Origin: Purshia tridentata
Taxonomy: Eukaryota > Streptophyta > Magnoliopsida > Rosales > Rosaceae
Length of the DNA stretch: 64,000 bases
Direction: 5' to 3'
Assembly: GCA_003254885.1 (NCBI GenBank)
Contig: QANT01003292.1
Coordinates: forward strand, 1-64,000
The position numbers and the translations under genes are program-made. Shown here piece by piece: positions 26,840-38,882 of this stretch (its first letter is position 1; every line of letters begins with the position of its first letter). The notes beneath the pieces were generated by a model. The model saw nothing but the letters and a program-made list of their open reading frames with translations. It was not told where the DNA came from and did not search any database.

Positions 26840-27212
26840 TCAAGCATTAACATATCTAAAAGCATCGTTGCAATTATTCGTCAAATTAGTCCCCATGGTA
26901 GAAATCATCTCAGAGAGCCTCTCGAAACCTCCTGCAAGCAGACTCTGTGACATCTTTTAGCAAATCAAATTCTTTCAGACATTCAAATTCTTTTAGAGCA
27001 TCAAAGAAAGCAGAGATCAGAGTACTTTTTGCTTCCATTACAGGGTCCATCAAATACTTAGAACATGGCTTGATGGCCTCTGAAACTTATTGTAATGCAC
27101 ATGGATCAGTAACACCAGAAGGGGGGCAACAGCAAAGAAGATCAAGCGTGAAACCAAGTTTGATATGAAACTCACTGTGAAGAAGATGAGTTTGAGAAGA
27201 GACATTGCCATC
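26840..27212 (-). pseudogene. Frame-broken gene for a small plant membrane-associated protein
   Basis: Minus-strand reading gives MAMSLLKLIFFTVSFISN and LVSRLIFFAVAPLLVLLIH from the ATG at 27212. After a change of frame comes EAIKPCSKYLMDPVMEAK and LISAFFDALKE. After a second change of frame comes SEMISTMGTNLTNN, ending at a stop at 26840-26842. The order (hydrophobic start, EAIK block, SEMI block, short C-terminus) agrees with a family of small uncharacterised plant proteins I recall. Neither break can be removed by a normal-sized intron. It is therefore a decayed copy, unless the assembly has base errors. The family name and function are unknown to me. A TATA-like tatataaac lies about 105-135 bp upstream on its strand. 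Confidence 0.6.
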
Positions 27213-27450
27213 TTTTGTTGTTTGGTTTGAGTTTTTGAGAGGGAGAGACGAATATATTTGTGATTGAACCTTGTGCAGAGTTGGTGTACGTATTGTTAAT
27301 TGTTTTGGGGATTTGTTTATATAATGAAACCATTGAATGTTTATATAAGGAATCAGCCGGCCACCACATCCCTGCATATAAAGCTTATGAACCGCATGCA
27401 TGAGTCAAGAACCTCATCTGCCCCTAAGTATGACAAGTTCAATGTTACAA

Positions 27451-27556
27451 TCTTGGAAAGTAACTGCAATATGAGTGTTTTTGAAGCATGTTACGTTATG
27501 TAGCTAACACATTGTTCTATCTTGGAAAGTAACTGCAATATGAGTGTTTTTGACAT
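27451..27556. repeat. Direct repeat of about 37 bp, 69 bp apart
   Basis: The string tcttggaaagtaactgcaat and the following atgagtgttttt occur at 27451 and again at 27520. They are essentially identical. Confidence 0.9.
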
Positions 27557-28744
27557 GATTGATCATGAGATTTTGTAGGTCCGAACTCCGATGCGAACCA
27601 TAAAAGTGGAACTATCGACCCTTCATGCATGTACATTTACTTAGATTTTGTTTTCTAATAACTACTCATAAAAAACATCATAATAATTAACTCAAAATCA
27701 AAATGGTAACATAACAAACATCAATATATATCATTTTATAATATAACATAACTACTTAACCAGTCCATATGACAACTGCTCAGATATGGTGAGGCACAGA
27801 TGTATCAGCAACAAAGACATAGAATTTTATATGTGAAACTTAATTCCAAGCATACACAAGTAATTCTTCAAGAAAGGGAGAAATTAACCTGACGATTAAT
27901 AAAAGAGCACTTACAAAATTAAAGGGCTGAGAAATATCACAACTTTTTGTCACCCACTTTGAACTTTTTGGCTTCTTTGTCTAACCTGTACAATATCTCT
28001 CCAGCCATTGAGACTGTATAAAATCACAACACAACTAACCTTTCAACATTATAAATTAAGATATTCATCCATTTCCAAAATAAATGTATAAATTTGTTTC
28101 CAAACACACGTATATATATATATATATATTTGTGTGTGTGTGACTCAAATACAAATGACAGATTATATCGGACTCACAAATTATACGAATAAAACTATGA
28201 TTGGGGTATAATTAAGCAGATGCATGTTTTCACTATGTTTATTGGGACATGGGAAACCGTGGGATAGCATTGGGGTTCGAACAATTAAGACTTTGCTTTC
28301 TTCTACGTATGAAGATGGAATCAATCATGTGCAGCAGCGCCGGAGAATATAACTTTATAAAGATGGCTTTGTGGCAACACATTACTTGGGGATAGAGTGC
28401 TACACCCGTTTTCACGGGCTTTGTGGCATTGGACTTGGTGCTTGTTTTTGGAGTTGGACCAAAATAAAATAATTCGCACCCAAAATATGCAAATATTACA
28501 CCTTTTTCTTCACAAAATAACTTGGTTACACGGATTCACCAAAACCTAAGTCTTCTTCTAAAATTTTAGATCAGTTATTTAGTTTTCAATATGTGAGTTG
28601 AGATCGAGCATCATGATTTTAACTTTATACTCATACTTGGGTCATACAAGACTTTTTAATTAAGTTAAGCTATGTAAATTCTCACGTGCTTTGCATGCGA
28701 AACATGCTCATAGAACAATGTGTTAGCTACATAACGTAACATGC
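27486..28744. repeat. 35-bp inverted repeat pair enclosing about 1.2 kb
   Basis: The string gcatgttacgttatgtagct and the following aacacattgttctat (27486-27520) occur as an exact reverse complement at about 28710-28744. The enclosed sequence has no gene. Confidence 0.9.
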
Positions 28745-29155
28745 ACATGCTACAGCACACAGATCACAGAACAGTACGTGCGGTGTCTAGCTCTAAAAGC
28801 TTAAACGACATGGTCAAAACACTCCCAACGCAGTACATTGTATAAAGTAGTACAGCCGAGCGCGGATCCTGTATGACCCCATATAAATAAAGCCCGTGCA
28901 TCCAACCAATAAGAAGCTGGTCAGATCTTGTCGAACCCAGTCCACCAATTCGGTCGCCAACATAAAAGAGGAAAGTAGGTAGAGAAGAAAGAGGCAAATT
29001 ACCAATTATTCACTGAGACTTAAATCGTCAGGCTCTGTACTTTATTTTATGTCTTATTTTCTGGGTGTTTAGGGTTTTAAACAGCGGTTGTAGAAATTGG
29101 GAAAGTGAGGGAGAGAAGGAGTTGTTGAGAAATTGAGATCAGTGATCATCATCAG
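27557..29155. other. Intergenic stretch and NAC promoter
   Basis: AT-rich DNA with a (TA)n(TG)n run at about 28110-28142. No gene is seen. The last 150-250 bases before 29156 are the likely leader of the NAC gene (gtttagggttttaaacagcg). Confidence 0.5.
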
Positions 29156-32100
29156 ATGGCGGTGTTGTCGATGGAGTCGTTGCCTTTGGGATTCCGATTC
29201 CGGCCGACGGACGAAGAGTTGATCACTCACTACTTGAAGCTCAAGGTCAACGGCCGTCATTCAGATGTCCAAGTCATCCCCGAAATCGACGTCTGCAAAT
29301 GGGAGCCCTGGGATTTGCCCAGTAAGTACTCATCTCTCTCTTTCTCTCTATCTCTTACTCTCTCTTTGTTCTCGCGTTTTAATTGAAATTTATAGTCTTT
29401 GTGTGTTTGCTTGTTTATTTGGGTTTGGAAATTCTGAATATTTGATTGGGTGGGAAAAGAATTTTCCTTTATTCCAAACATCACCATGAATAATGAATAA
29501 TTCCCCACTGTTAGATTCCTTCCTTAGTTCCATCTCACCATAATAATAATAATATGGGTTTTTAATTTCCAAATCATATATAGTAGTAAGACTGAAGCTT
29601 GAAGCTTGAAGCCTGAAGCCTGTAGCTGTAGTAGTGTTAATTTGTGATCTGCTTGTGCAGAGCTATCTGTGATAAAGTCGGATGATCGGGAGTGGTTCTT
29701 CTTCTGTCCCCGTGACAGGAAGTACCCGAATGGCCATCGCTCCAACAGAGCCACCGATGCTGGCTACTGGAAGGCCACCGGGAAGGACCGCACCATCAAG
29801 TCCCGCCACTGCAAGTCGGCCTCTAACAATACTGGCTTGGTTGGGATGAAGAAGACCTTGGTTTTCTACAGAGGCCGTGCCCCCAAGGGCGAGCGTACAA
29901 GCTGGATTATGCACGAGTATCGTCCCACCCAGAAGGAACTCGATGGTACTGCACCAGGCCAGGTGCTCCCTCGATCCCTCTCCCTCTACTTAATGGCATG
30001 TAAATTGTGTGCATTATGAAAACGGTCTGGAATTGATATTAGTTCATACTTGTTCCGAAACTGTCTTAATGTGTCTCTGATGCAGGGTGCCTATGTTCTG
30101 TGTCGCTTGTTCCATAAGCCAGAAGAGAAGGCTGATGTTCAAAAGTATGATGAAGTAGAACAGACTGGTTTATCCCCTACCACGACTAAGTCTTCTCCTG
30201 ATGAGACATCCTCAGATATTGTTCAGGAAACAGTCACATCGGATATGCAAGGTGGAAAGCAATCAGACGGTATCATTAGGTGGTTGACTGATAAATCTGA
30301 CAGTATGAACCCTGATGTTCTGCCTCCGCTATCTGTTGACAGTTATATGCCCTCTGATTTGGAAGATCATGGAGCAGAAGAAACAGTCAATCAGGTAAGA
30401 TGTCAATACTTCGTTATGCTTTTGTCATGTCCATCATCCTATTCCTATAATTATACGCAAGTTTACAGATATTAAATAACCTAGTGACCAAATATTGTGA
30501 TTTCATACTTCTCAACTGTAGGGGCATCTGCAGATGGAAGAAAACTCGGTGTACTATGAGCCTACTGGTGACCGGATTGATTACAAAGTCTTCTCACCAT
30601 TGCAATCGCAGATTAACGCAGGGCTAGAACCTTATGTAGGTTCACCTTTTACGAGTGACTTTGGAAATTATGATAATGGATTCAATTTTCAGGATGGCAC
30701 ATGTGAACAGGATGTATCCCTCTCGGAACTGTTGGATGAGGTCTGCAATAACCATTATGAGAGCTCATGTGAGGAGTCAACCAGTCACAAGAATTTGGTT
30801 GTTGGAAGTGAGACCCATCTATCTGGTCATGCAGGCATGTTACAAACTATACCATCAGGAAACCCGTGGTTAAATGGTGCATGGGGTGACACAGACACCA
30901 AAGTGGCCCAGGTATGGGCAAAAGAATAATTTTGTTGTTTCTTATAACCCACAATTTTGGTAATGTTTGGTTGTTTTCTTGTATGACCTGATTATTGTCC
31001 TTCACTAAATTGAATTTCTAAAATATGGTATTTATCTGATGAAGTTGATTGGTAGTATATGTATAGGTGAAGTCTGACTGTAGCCTATTGCTTTGTTCTT
31101 GTGCACCAGCATGATCTGGAAATGACTGCTTCTGGCTTGTACAATGGGCAATTTGATGCCGAGGATCTACAGCAGACAGCCTCATTTGGTTCTTACCCAG
31201 CTGATGCTCGAGCATCCCTTGATTGCCAAAAACCTAGAATGGAAAATATGGGTGATTTTGGCGGTTATTGTTTTGCTGAGGAGTCTGCTGGAAATTCAGT
31301 CAATGATGTTTTCAATAATCTGGATAGGTCTGTCAGTTTGAGGAATCTTTATAGCCACAGTGGTGATCATATTGGTGGAACTGGAATCAAGATTAGGACC
31401 CGCACTCAACAACGTCCAAATTCGGATGACTTTGTAAATCAGGGCTTTGCTTCAAGAAGACTCCGTTTACTGAAGGATTCTTCTCCCAGGTCAATTACCA
31501 ATGGCAACGTGAGTGATGAAAACCACAGCAAAGAAGAAGATGAAGTACGATCAGCGATTACTGAGGTAAGGTTCCTTGTGAAGCTAATTTAATAAGTCTT
31601 TTCATATGCATGTATAAAATTTACTCTGATTGTTCCATGCAGGCAAGAGAAGATATACACCAGAGTCTTACCTCTGATGACCAGGAGGAAGAATGTGCAA
31701 TGTCCAATAACAAGGAAGAATTAACCAGTAGGAAGAATTCTGTTAACAATGGCTGTGATCTCGTTGGTAGAACAGGATTCAGGATTAAGACCCGTCAGCC
31801 TCAACAACGATCAAATTCGGAGAATTCTGTAACTCAGGGCACTGCCCCTAGAAGAATCCGTTTGCTGATGAATAATTCACCTGGGTCAGTTTCCGGTGGA
31901 GAAGAAAATGAAGTACAGTCAACTTTTAATGAGGTAAGGATTATTAACGATGCTAATACAAAGATCCTTCATATATGTTCCCATCAAATTTTGAGCGAGC
32001 GATATTGTTCGATGCAGGCCAGAGAAGCTACTCAGATGGTTACCGACTCCGATGAGCAGGACACTGAATGTCATCCTTCCAAGTTGGATGTGAGTGGGAA

Positions 32101-32329
32101 AATTGCTGAAAAACCCTCAACAGAACTGACTGATGAGAGCAAGACAACTACCGAAGAAGCCTCAAGGGACAATGCATTACACAACAGCCATATGGGGATG
32201 TCAGTGTCTTCAAAGGCACCATTTAAACTTCATGGCCTGCGTTCGTGGTTAGTTATTTCACTTGGGATTCCTTTAGTTTTATCCCTGTTCATAGCTTTTA
32301 GTGGGATATTGATAGCATCTAGATCTTGA
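29156..32329 (+). CDS. Membrane-tethered NAC transcription factor, NTL9-like
   Basis: Seven exons (29156-29321, 29661-29962, 30086-30394, 30522-30911, 31110-31565, 31643-31933, 32018-32329) join in frame to 741 residues. The NAC domain fills about residues 8-165 ([43 protein letters not shown]). The start [20 protein letters not shown] closely matches Arabidopsis NTL9. A C-terminal hydrophobic helix ([19 protein letters not shown]) predicts tethering to a membrane. Proteolytic release to the nucleus under stress is the known mode of NTL proteins. The regulatory region carries the GIKIR..RRLRL motif twice, once in exon 5 and once in exon 6. The junctions after both copies lie in phase 0 and continue with ITE|ARED and FNE|AREA, so exon 6 looks like a duplicate of the second half of exon 5. 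Confidence 0.93.
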
Positions 32330-33749
32330 CGCTGCAAGGAAGAGGCCATAGGTGGTTCGCTTCAGTCTCTGTCTACTTTATTTGAAACAGGTGTAGCTGC
32401 GTAGGCTTGTAAATTTCTTTCTCATAGCCCTAGATTAGAAACATATTATTTATGTATCACGATTTCGTCTGTGTAACTCTGTTTTTGTATAGACTTGAGT
32501 TAGTTTTGTTTTTAATGGAGATTATATGAATATGAGTTAAACATACATACCTTTTTTTACTTAAGAGATTCCTTAAATAAAATAATATATGAATATAAGT
32601 TAAACAGACCTTTTGGATTCTTTAATATTTTTATTTAAGGAATTTTTCATTGGACCTCACCTACCTATTGTATTTCAGTGGTTTGGGTTTTTATTCAAAA
32701 GATTATCTTTCTTAAAAATTAAACAAATAAAAATTATTAAGATATATTAAATAAATAAACAACTAAAATATATTTAGTAAACACTTGAAATGATAATTAT
32801 TTAATCAAATAAGTCAATAATTTGTTTATTTATTTAATATTCTACAAGAATAATTATTCAGTAAAGACCTAAAAGGTGAACGATTTTAATTAATCCCTTA
32901 ATAAGTTGTCTTAAAAATTCTTAATGAAAGCTCATTCATGAGTAAATTGTTATGAATGGCTAAACATTTATTTTCTAGCCTCTCAAAAAATTTAATCAGA
33001 AGAAAACTTGTAATCATGTGAATGCACTCAAAATGAGTCATATGATAGTTGTATTTACTGTAATTAAGGGCCTAATGACATCCTACCTACCTTTGAAAAT
33101 TGAAATGGTGGACCAAAAACAATGGGCTTATGAAACGGCAGGATGGCTAAGTGGTATATAATGGGAAACAAACAACACAAATATACAATAAAGAAGAGAA
33201 AAAAAGATCACAGATCAGCCTAAAACAGTATGTGCACACACGTCAAAATGGATACACGTAAAATAATTGTAAAATAGATGAATAAATAAAGACAGATTGG
33301 AGAGGATAAGGATTTGGAAAAGCCACTGTCACAGTGACCGCCAGCTTTACTGCGGCTACCTTTTCCTTTATTATAAAAATAGGTAAAAAGAATTTTTTTT
33401 TTTTTTTAAGGAAGATAATCCAAACCAGAACGAGTCATCTGGTGGAAGTGTACACGTGGCATCCCAGAAGCTAGCACACTGAAAGTGGAAACTCCTAGAT
33501 AATGCAGTGTGGGGGCGCCGTTGTAAATTGCAGTCCCCCAGGAAAACCCAAAAGCCCAAATCCCATAAACAGATCACATGACCGAGCACCTACTTTCACA
33601 TGTCTCTGTATAATGTTTTATGTTTATATATATATAGCCCAGAAATATCCAGAGTCAATTAAGTGTTTGTTTCTCGACTTTGATTAATTTGGGGTGGGCT
33701 TAGAATTTTATTGTTGGGTTTTTGAGTGTAAGAGAGAATAAGAAAAAAG
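32330..33749. other. NAC 3' region and spacer with small palindromes
   Basis: AT-rich DNA. attaaataaataaacaa (about 32747-32763) and its exact reverse complement (about 32822-32838) form a 17-bp inverted pair. Another weaker pair built on attccttaaataaaa surrounds 32565-32648. A TATA run at about 33627-33637 precedes the small ORF at 33750. Confidence 0.5.
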
Positions 33750-33944
33750 ATGATACTGGTGGCGATAGTGGCGGAGCTGATGGAGGAGTATACGGTGTTG
33801 CTGACAAGGGTGTTAGAGCATGTGTTCCACTCTGCACCGTTTCCAAGGCGGGTTCGTTTTCTCATCCTCCGAAGTCTTCCTTTCGTCTCTTCCCACTCTC
33901 ATCCTCCTCCGCCGCCTCTGGTTCGAGCCCCGGCAGCCGGTTAA
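33750..33944 (+). CDS. Small ORF of 64 residues, possible short plant protein
   Basis: The frame encodes a short protein starting MILVAIVAELMEEYTVLLTR, then FPRRVRFLILRSLPFVS, then a proline run and a short C-terminus. The first two parts can form amphipathic helices, and the basic RRVRF segment looks structured rather than random. A TATA run lies about 115-125 bp upstream (33627-33637). An overlapping frame at 33722 is longer but has a random composition. I recall similar short plant proteins without assigned function, but cannot confirm this. It may be a real small gene or chance. Confidence 0.45.
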   Translation: MILVAIVAELMEEYTVLLTRVLEHVFHSAPFPRRVRFLILRSLPFVSSHSHPPPPPLVRAPAAG

Positions 33945-36900
33945 GGATTTAAGAATACGGCATGCCTGCTGCCATTTTTCGCTTTAGTGTTTAGCTTGTA
34001 AGGCTTACTAGCCTTACTTGGTTCAATTTTTCCTTTTTTTATTTTTGCACAAGTCTGATTTTGTGTACATATTTGGAGCTTTTTTCTTGTCCCAAGTTAA
34101 TTTAATTTGATCTCTTTTGATTGTTATGATGGATGTTATGGCTACTCTTGTTCATCATTCTTTCAAGTTCATATGGATATATGTATGAGTTTTACTAGAT
34201 TGGGCGATGTATTCAAATAAAGACTCCAACTTTAGACTATAGTCACCATACTGAAGAGTTTTGGATATGAATTGGATTGTTTTGTTTTCAATCTAATCTG
34301 GGTTTTCCACCATGCTGCCTGGTGTGTGGAAAAGAAGAGTCTAGAAACTACAAACTCATTCATTACTATTAGTTTACTAGGCTCCACACATTGATCCATT
34401 TTTAAATTGGTACAATGTACAGTAGACTATATTTTTTACAGGATAACGTTGTTACATGTACCTCTGTCTCCTTTGATTCGTCATCCTGAAATCGACGTTT
34501 TAACTTATTAGCTCAACTTTCATTGGTTTCAATGAGATATCTGTTTAGCTCTTCGACCACTCGCTCAAGCACAAATATAAAGTCCGATTAAAGTTTAAAC
34601 CCTATGCAGAAATCAGCCGCTTCATTACTTTATTCTTTTTGTTTTGTTTTCATTAAATCATTCACGTATAAGCCAATTACTACAAACTCTTTGTGCTTGG
34701 ATGGGCTGATGGGGCTTTAGTATGAGAAAATGGGTCCTGGAGGCCCAATAGCAAACTACTAATAAGATACTCATAGAGCTCCTTTCTTACTGGGCCGGAC
34801 GAGAATGTGTAGTCCAACAACCCAAGTCTAGCTTCAAACCAACTTGGGCCTAGCAACCCTGCTTTGATGTTAATCTAAGAAAATGGGACAACACTTCACA
34901 ACTATAGTTATCATAGTAATTTTAGTGATACTAACATGTCAATGTTATTGGCAGTAGGTTTCACCGTTTGAGAAGTTATTGGGTGGGTGAATCTGATGCT
35001 GTTTTGCCAGAAAATTGCATCAAAAGAACAGTGATGGAGTGATGGACTTAAAATGGTACATGATGAATTATTGTATTCTCCATGTATGGAAGAAAAAGCC
35101 CGTTGAAAGGACAAAAGGTACCAAGGCCACGAGAACTGGAGTGGTGCTGCAGAAATCAGAATATGCCAAATATGAGATTATCAATAGATAGTAGATATGA
35201 GCCTATCGATGTTTGATTTAGTACAGTACGGCCCAGCTTTGTCTTTGTGAACCATGCTAACATTGGTTGAATTTTTTGACTTCCCAGTTGTTTGGACATA
35301 CCATATGGCCCAGCTAATAGTGAACATCTCACTTTGTTGCGTGAATAGAAATATGGCCCAGTTTTAGCCGAGGTTGCCAGTATGGATTGATATATCGGAG
35401 TCTGTTTTTCACGGTTCTTTTGTTACAATGTAACTTGTTATATTATCAACTTACATAAAACTTTTATGTAACATAACATTTCTTATGATTGTTTGCTAAG
35501 AATTTCTTTTTGAGGAATTTTACATTTGGAAAACAAAATTCATATTGGTGTTATTTGTAAGTTTCCCACAAGCTTTGTCCTTGAAATTGAGTGATAAGGA
35601 ACACAATTTAAAATTCGAGAGTTTTTTTTCATAAGGATGTTAAATTGTTGTATTATCACATAAGAGATAATGAAATTTATCCTTCTCATATGCATAGATT
35701 GAATAGTGATGGGCTTAAAGACATTGTATCAAGTATTAACGACTTAGTGTATAGTAGAGAATTCATATACTATATTACAAATCTAACCTTGATAGTTTTA
35801 AATAAATCCGTCAAATTTAAAGGCTTAAAAAAGTGGTTGTAACTTGTATAACGTACAAGCATGCTCTTCAGGTTTACGGAAACATTTATTAATTCTGGAA
35901 TTTTCTGATGTGTCCAAATTAAGTTTTTTATTTCAATCCAATTTCATCAAATTTTGATGTCCAAAACCAGGCATCTTTGAGCACATTGTATGCATAATAT
36001 TACTGGGATTACATCACCATATTCTCTTCTGGAGAATAACATGATCACATCTGATGCATCATATTATTGGGATTAGAACCTCTTATCTTTTTTTATGTCT
36101 GCATATTTTGCGCTTTGCTCTCTACCTTTCCAACTGTCCCAATGCATTTGAAAACCAATGGTACTAGGAATAGTTCAGGAAGTGTTTGATATTAAGAACT
36201 TGGTGTATCCAAATTTATTTATTCAGATGTGATGCTCTTTCTTAAGTATTGTTGGCTCCTAATGCTTTCTATGGCAATAAATTAAACAATAAATGCAGAA
36301 TTGTTTTCAAAATGCAGGAAAAGGCAGAATAATTAAAGCATATCCAACCTTCCATTAAACCAGAATTATTCGGTAAGGCCAGAATTAATTCCTCTGTAAG
36401 AAGTAAGAAGGCATTTGCATGATTACGTGGACAGCATTCTTTTATGAGTAGTATACATTTATGGATAATATTCAAAACTACAAATGCATAATAACAACTA
36501 CTACAAGAAGTCTAGAAAACTGCACCAACTAGCCATTTTGATTATTGTTTATCTGTAAAAAAATCATATGTATAGGACCCAAAACATGTTTCTGGTACTG
36601 TGTTGGTTGGTTTGTGAATGCTGGAAGAAAAAATGCCATCATTTTGTTCAGCACTTAGTCGCTCTGAATACTAGTGTACCATTTCTTTATAGCATATAGT
36701 TCAGTGGTGGAACTTCCAATTAATATTTTTTAACTAAAAAGTATAGAGCCCAAAGATTCCCTTTCTGCAGGGCTTGTAAGAAGTGTAAAACACCTATAGG
36801 TCTCAAGGGTTAACTAAATAGAAATGTGGGAATATAACTTTGTTAAGACTTTCTAGATAGACAGTGCATGTTGTGTGTGGTGATTTTCAAAGATGGTTAA

Positions 36901-37278
36901 AAAAGTTAAGATATTTAGAATATAATGTTCCCTTTGCATCAAAACCCATCTTTCCTATTCCTTAAGCTCATCCATATCCCAAAACATCTGATATTCTCTT
37001 CTCATTGTCAGCAGCCATGTTAGCTTGACCCACATTTCAAGCATTAATGTGAGAATTTAGATACCATTCCCTGTCTAAAAGAGTCTAATAATTTGGAAGT
37101 CTCCCATCATCCTTAATCCACTAAATTTCACCACAAGAAAACTGCTAAGTTGGAATTGTTTTGGAAAACTTTGGAATATATCACAAAGAGATAAAACCTC
37201 AAGGAAGGGGATGCCAAGGCCACTGGGGAATATCTTCTAGGGCTGGGTTTGTCTTGAGTTTTCCATCCTTTTCCTTCT
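33945..37278. other. Long intergenic stretch
   Basis: No gene is recognisable in about 3.3 kb. Several ggccca/tgggcc motifs cluster at about 34699-34850, as in housekeeping promoters, but no clear coding frame follows on either side. Confidence 0.45.
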
Positions 37279-37279
37279 T

Positions 37280-37289
37280 TATATATATA
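37280..37289 (+). promoter_or_regulatory. TATA box of the HIPP gene
   Basis: tatatatata lies only about 20-30 bp before the first ATG (37309). Transcription would then start near or after that ATG, which favours the downstream in-frame ATG at 37423. Confidence 0.5.
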
Positions 37290-37308
37290 CACAACTAACC
37301 CTATTGTC

Positions 37309-38882
37309 ATGGCCACCATACTAAAGAGAACATTTGGCTCTTTCATATCCTCCATTACATACTACTGTTACTTTAGCAATCCACACCATCACCAAAGCAT
37401 CAGCAACAAAATCAAATACAACATGCCAAGAGGTCGACCCCTTTCCTTGCAGGTTCGCTTTCATCTCAGTTATTTTGTTTTAATCTTTTGAGGTATCTCA
37501 TTTGTGGCATGATCCTTCACCATGCATATGCATGGCTTCTCTTTCTCCCTCTCTGAAGTCTCTCTTTAATTATCTATATATATGCCCTTAAAGTACATAT
37601 ACAGAGAAACAAAGAGAAGAGATTACATGGATGTAAAGCGGTCTAGCTAGTTCATCTATCTGATCTTATTAATTATTTCAAGATTAGCAATATAGACGTA
37701 GAGTTCAGCTAATTAATACTATATCATAGTTGCAGCATGCAGCCTCTTCTTGTTTTATTCTTACTGTAAAGTTAATAGATGCAAAAACAAAGCACAAGTA
37801 CATAAATTAACGTTTCTCATCAAGTAAAAAAATCCATTTGTAATTCATCTTTAGAAACCTGGTTCAAAGTGGTGCAGATTGATAGGAAAAGTAGTTCTGC
37901 AGAGTGATTAGTTAGATATCATGTTTTCAGAAAACCAAGTCCCTTATCATGGTGAAGAATCTCCACCATGTCACAATCTTTGTTAGTCATGTTAATCTCT
38001 TGGACCACGTTTCTTGTACTTGGTTATAAAAAATACATAAAGACATTCTTCCCAACCTAGCCAGGCGAATATTATAAGAATAATCTTTGAGCAATATAAT
38101 CTGCCCCGAAACATGGCATTTCTTAATCCCTTTGGCTTCCAGTTAATAACTGCCTAAAGTATAAAGCTGTTTGAAAGAGCAAAAGGAACCAAGGAACAAA
38201 AAGAAAGGAAGGAAAGTTGAATAAATAAAAAAGTATAAACGAAACACACGTTTGCAAGAACGGATTCTGATCAAAACCGTGTTTGCTTTACAGACTGTGG
38301 AACTCAAAGTCAGGATGTGCTGCACTGGCTGTGAGAGAGTTGTTAAAAACGCCATATTCAAGCTCAGAGGTACATATTAATTAATAATTATTGATCCTTT
38401 GTGTTTTTCAATAATCTTTTTCATTTGGGAATTAGGAATTTATGGTTTAAAATTTGTGATAAATATAGCTCATTAATTTGTAAAAGTACTCTGCAGTATT
38501 AAAGTCAATTTTGTAATAATGAACATGTGTACAAATTAATATATGCTGTGTACACTCAGGGATTGATTCAGTGGATGTGAACCTAGAGCTGGAGAAGGTG
38601 ACAGTAGTAGGGTACGTTGACAGGAACAAGGTTCTAAAGGCAGTGAGGAGGGCTGGGAAGAGGGCCGAGTTCTGGCCCTACCCCAACCCTCCGTTGTACT
38701 TTACATCTGCCAATGACTATTTTAGGGATACAACCAATGAATTCAAAGAGAGTTACAACTACTATAGGCACGGCTACAATGTTGGGGACAGACATGGCAA
38801 CATTCCAGTGACTCAAAGGGGAGATGACAAAGTCAGCAACATGTTCAATGATGATAATGTCAATGCTTGCTGCCTCATGTAA
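37309..38882 (+). CDS. Heavy-metal-associated isoprenylated plant protein (HIPP)
   Basis: Three exons (37309-37452, 38294-38369, 38560-38882) join in frame to 180 residues. The protein has one HMA domain at about residues 49-115, with the metal-binding core MCCTGC (C58 and C61 as the CxxC pair). Its C-terminus is NACCLM, whose last four residues CCLM form a CaaX box for farnesylation. HIPPs bind metals or partner proteins at membranes in stress and transport. The true start is uncertain. The ATG at 37423 (MPRGRPLSLQ) would give 142 residues and fits the TATA position and the usual short HIPP N-terminus better. The first 38 residues look like low-complexity leader sequence. Confidence 0.92.

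Noticed and set aside
33722-33952. Longer frame overlapping the 64-residue ORF
   Set aside because: It is Gly/Ser/Asp-rich with no structured block, and it looks like the other-frame shadow of the better candidate.
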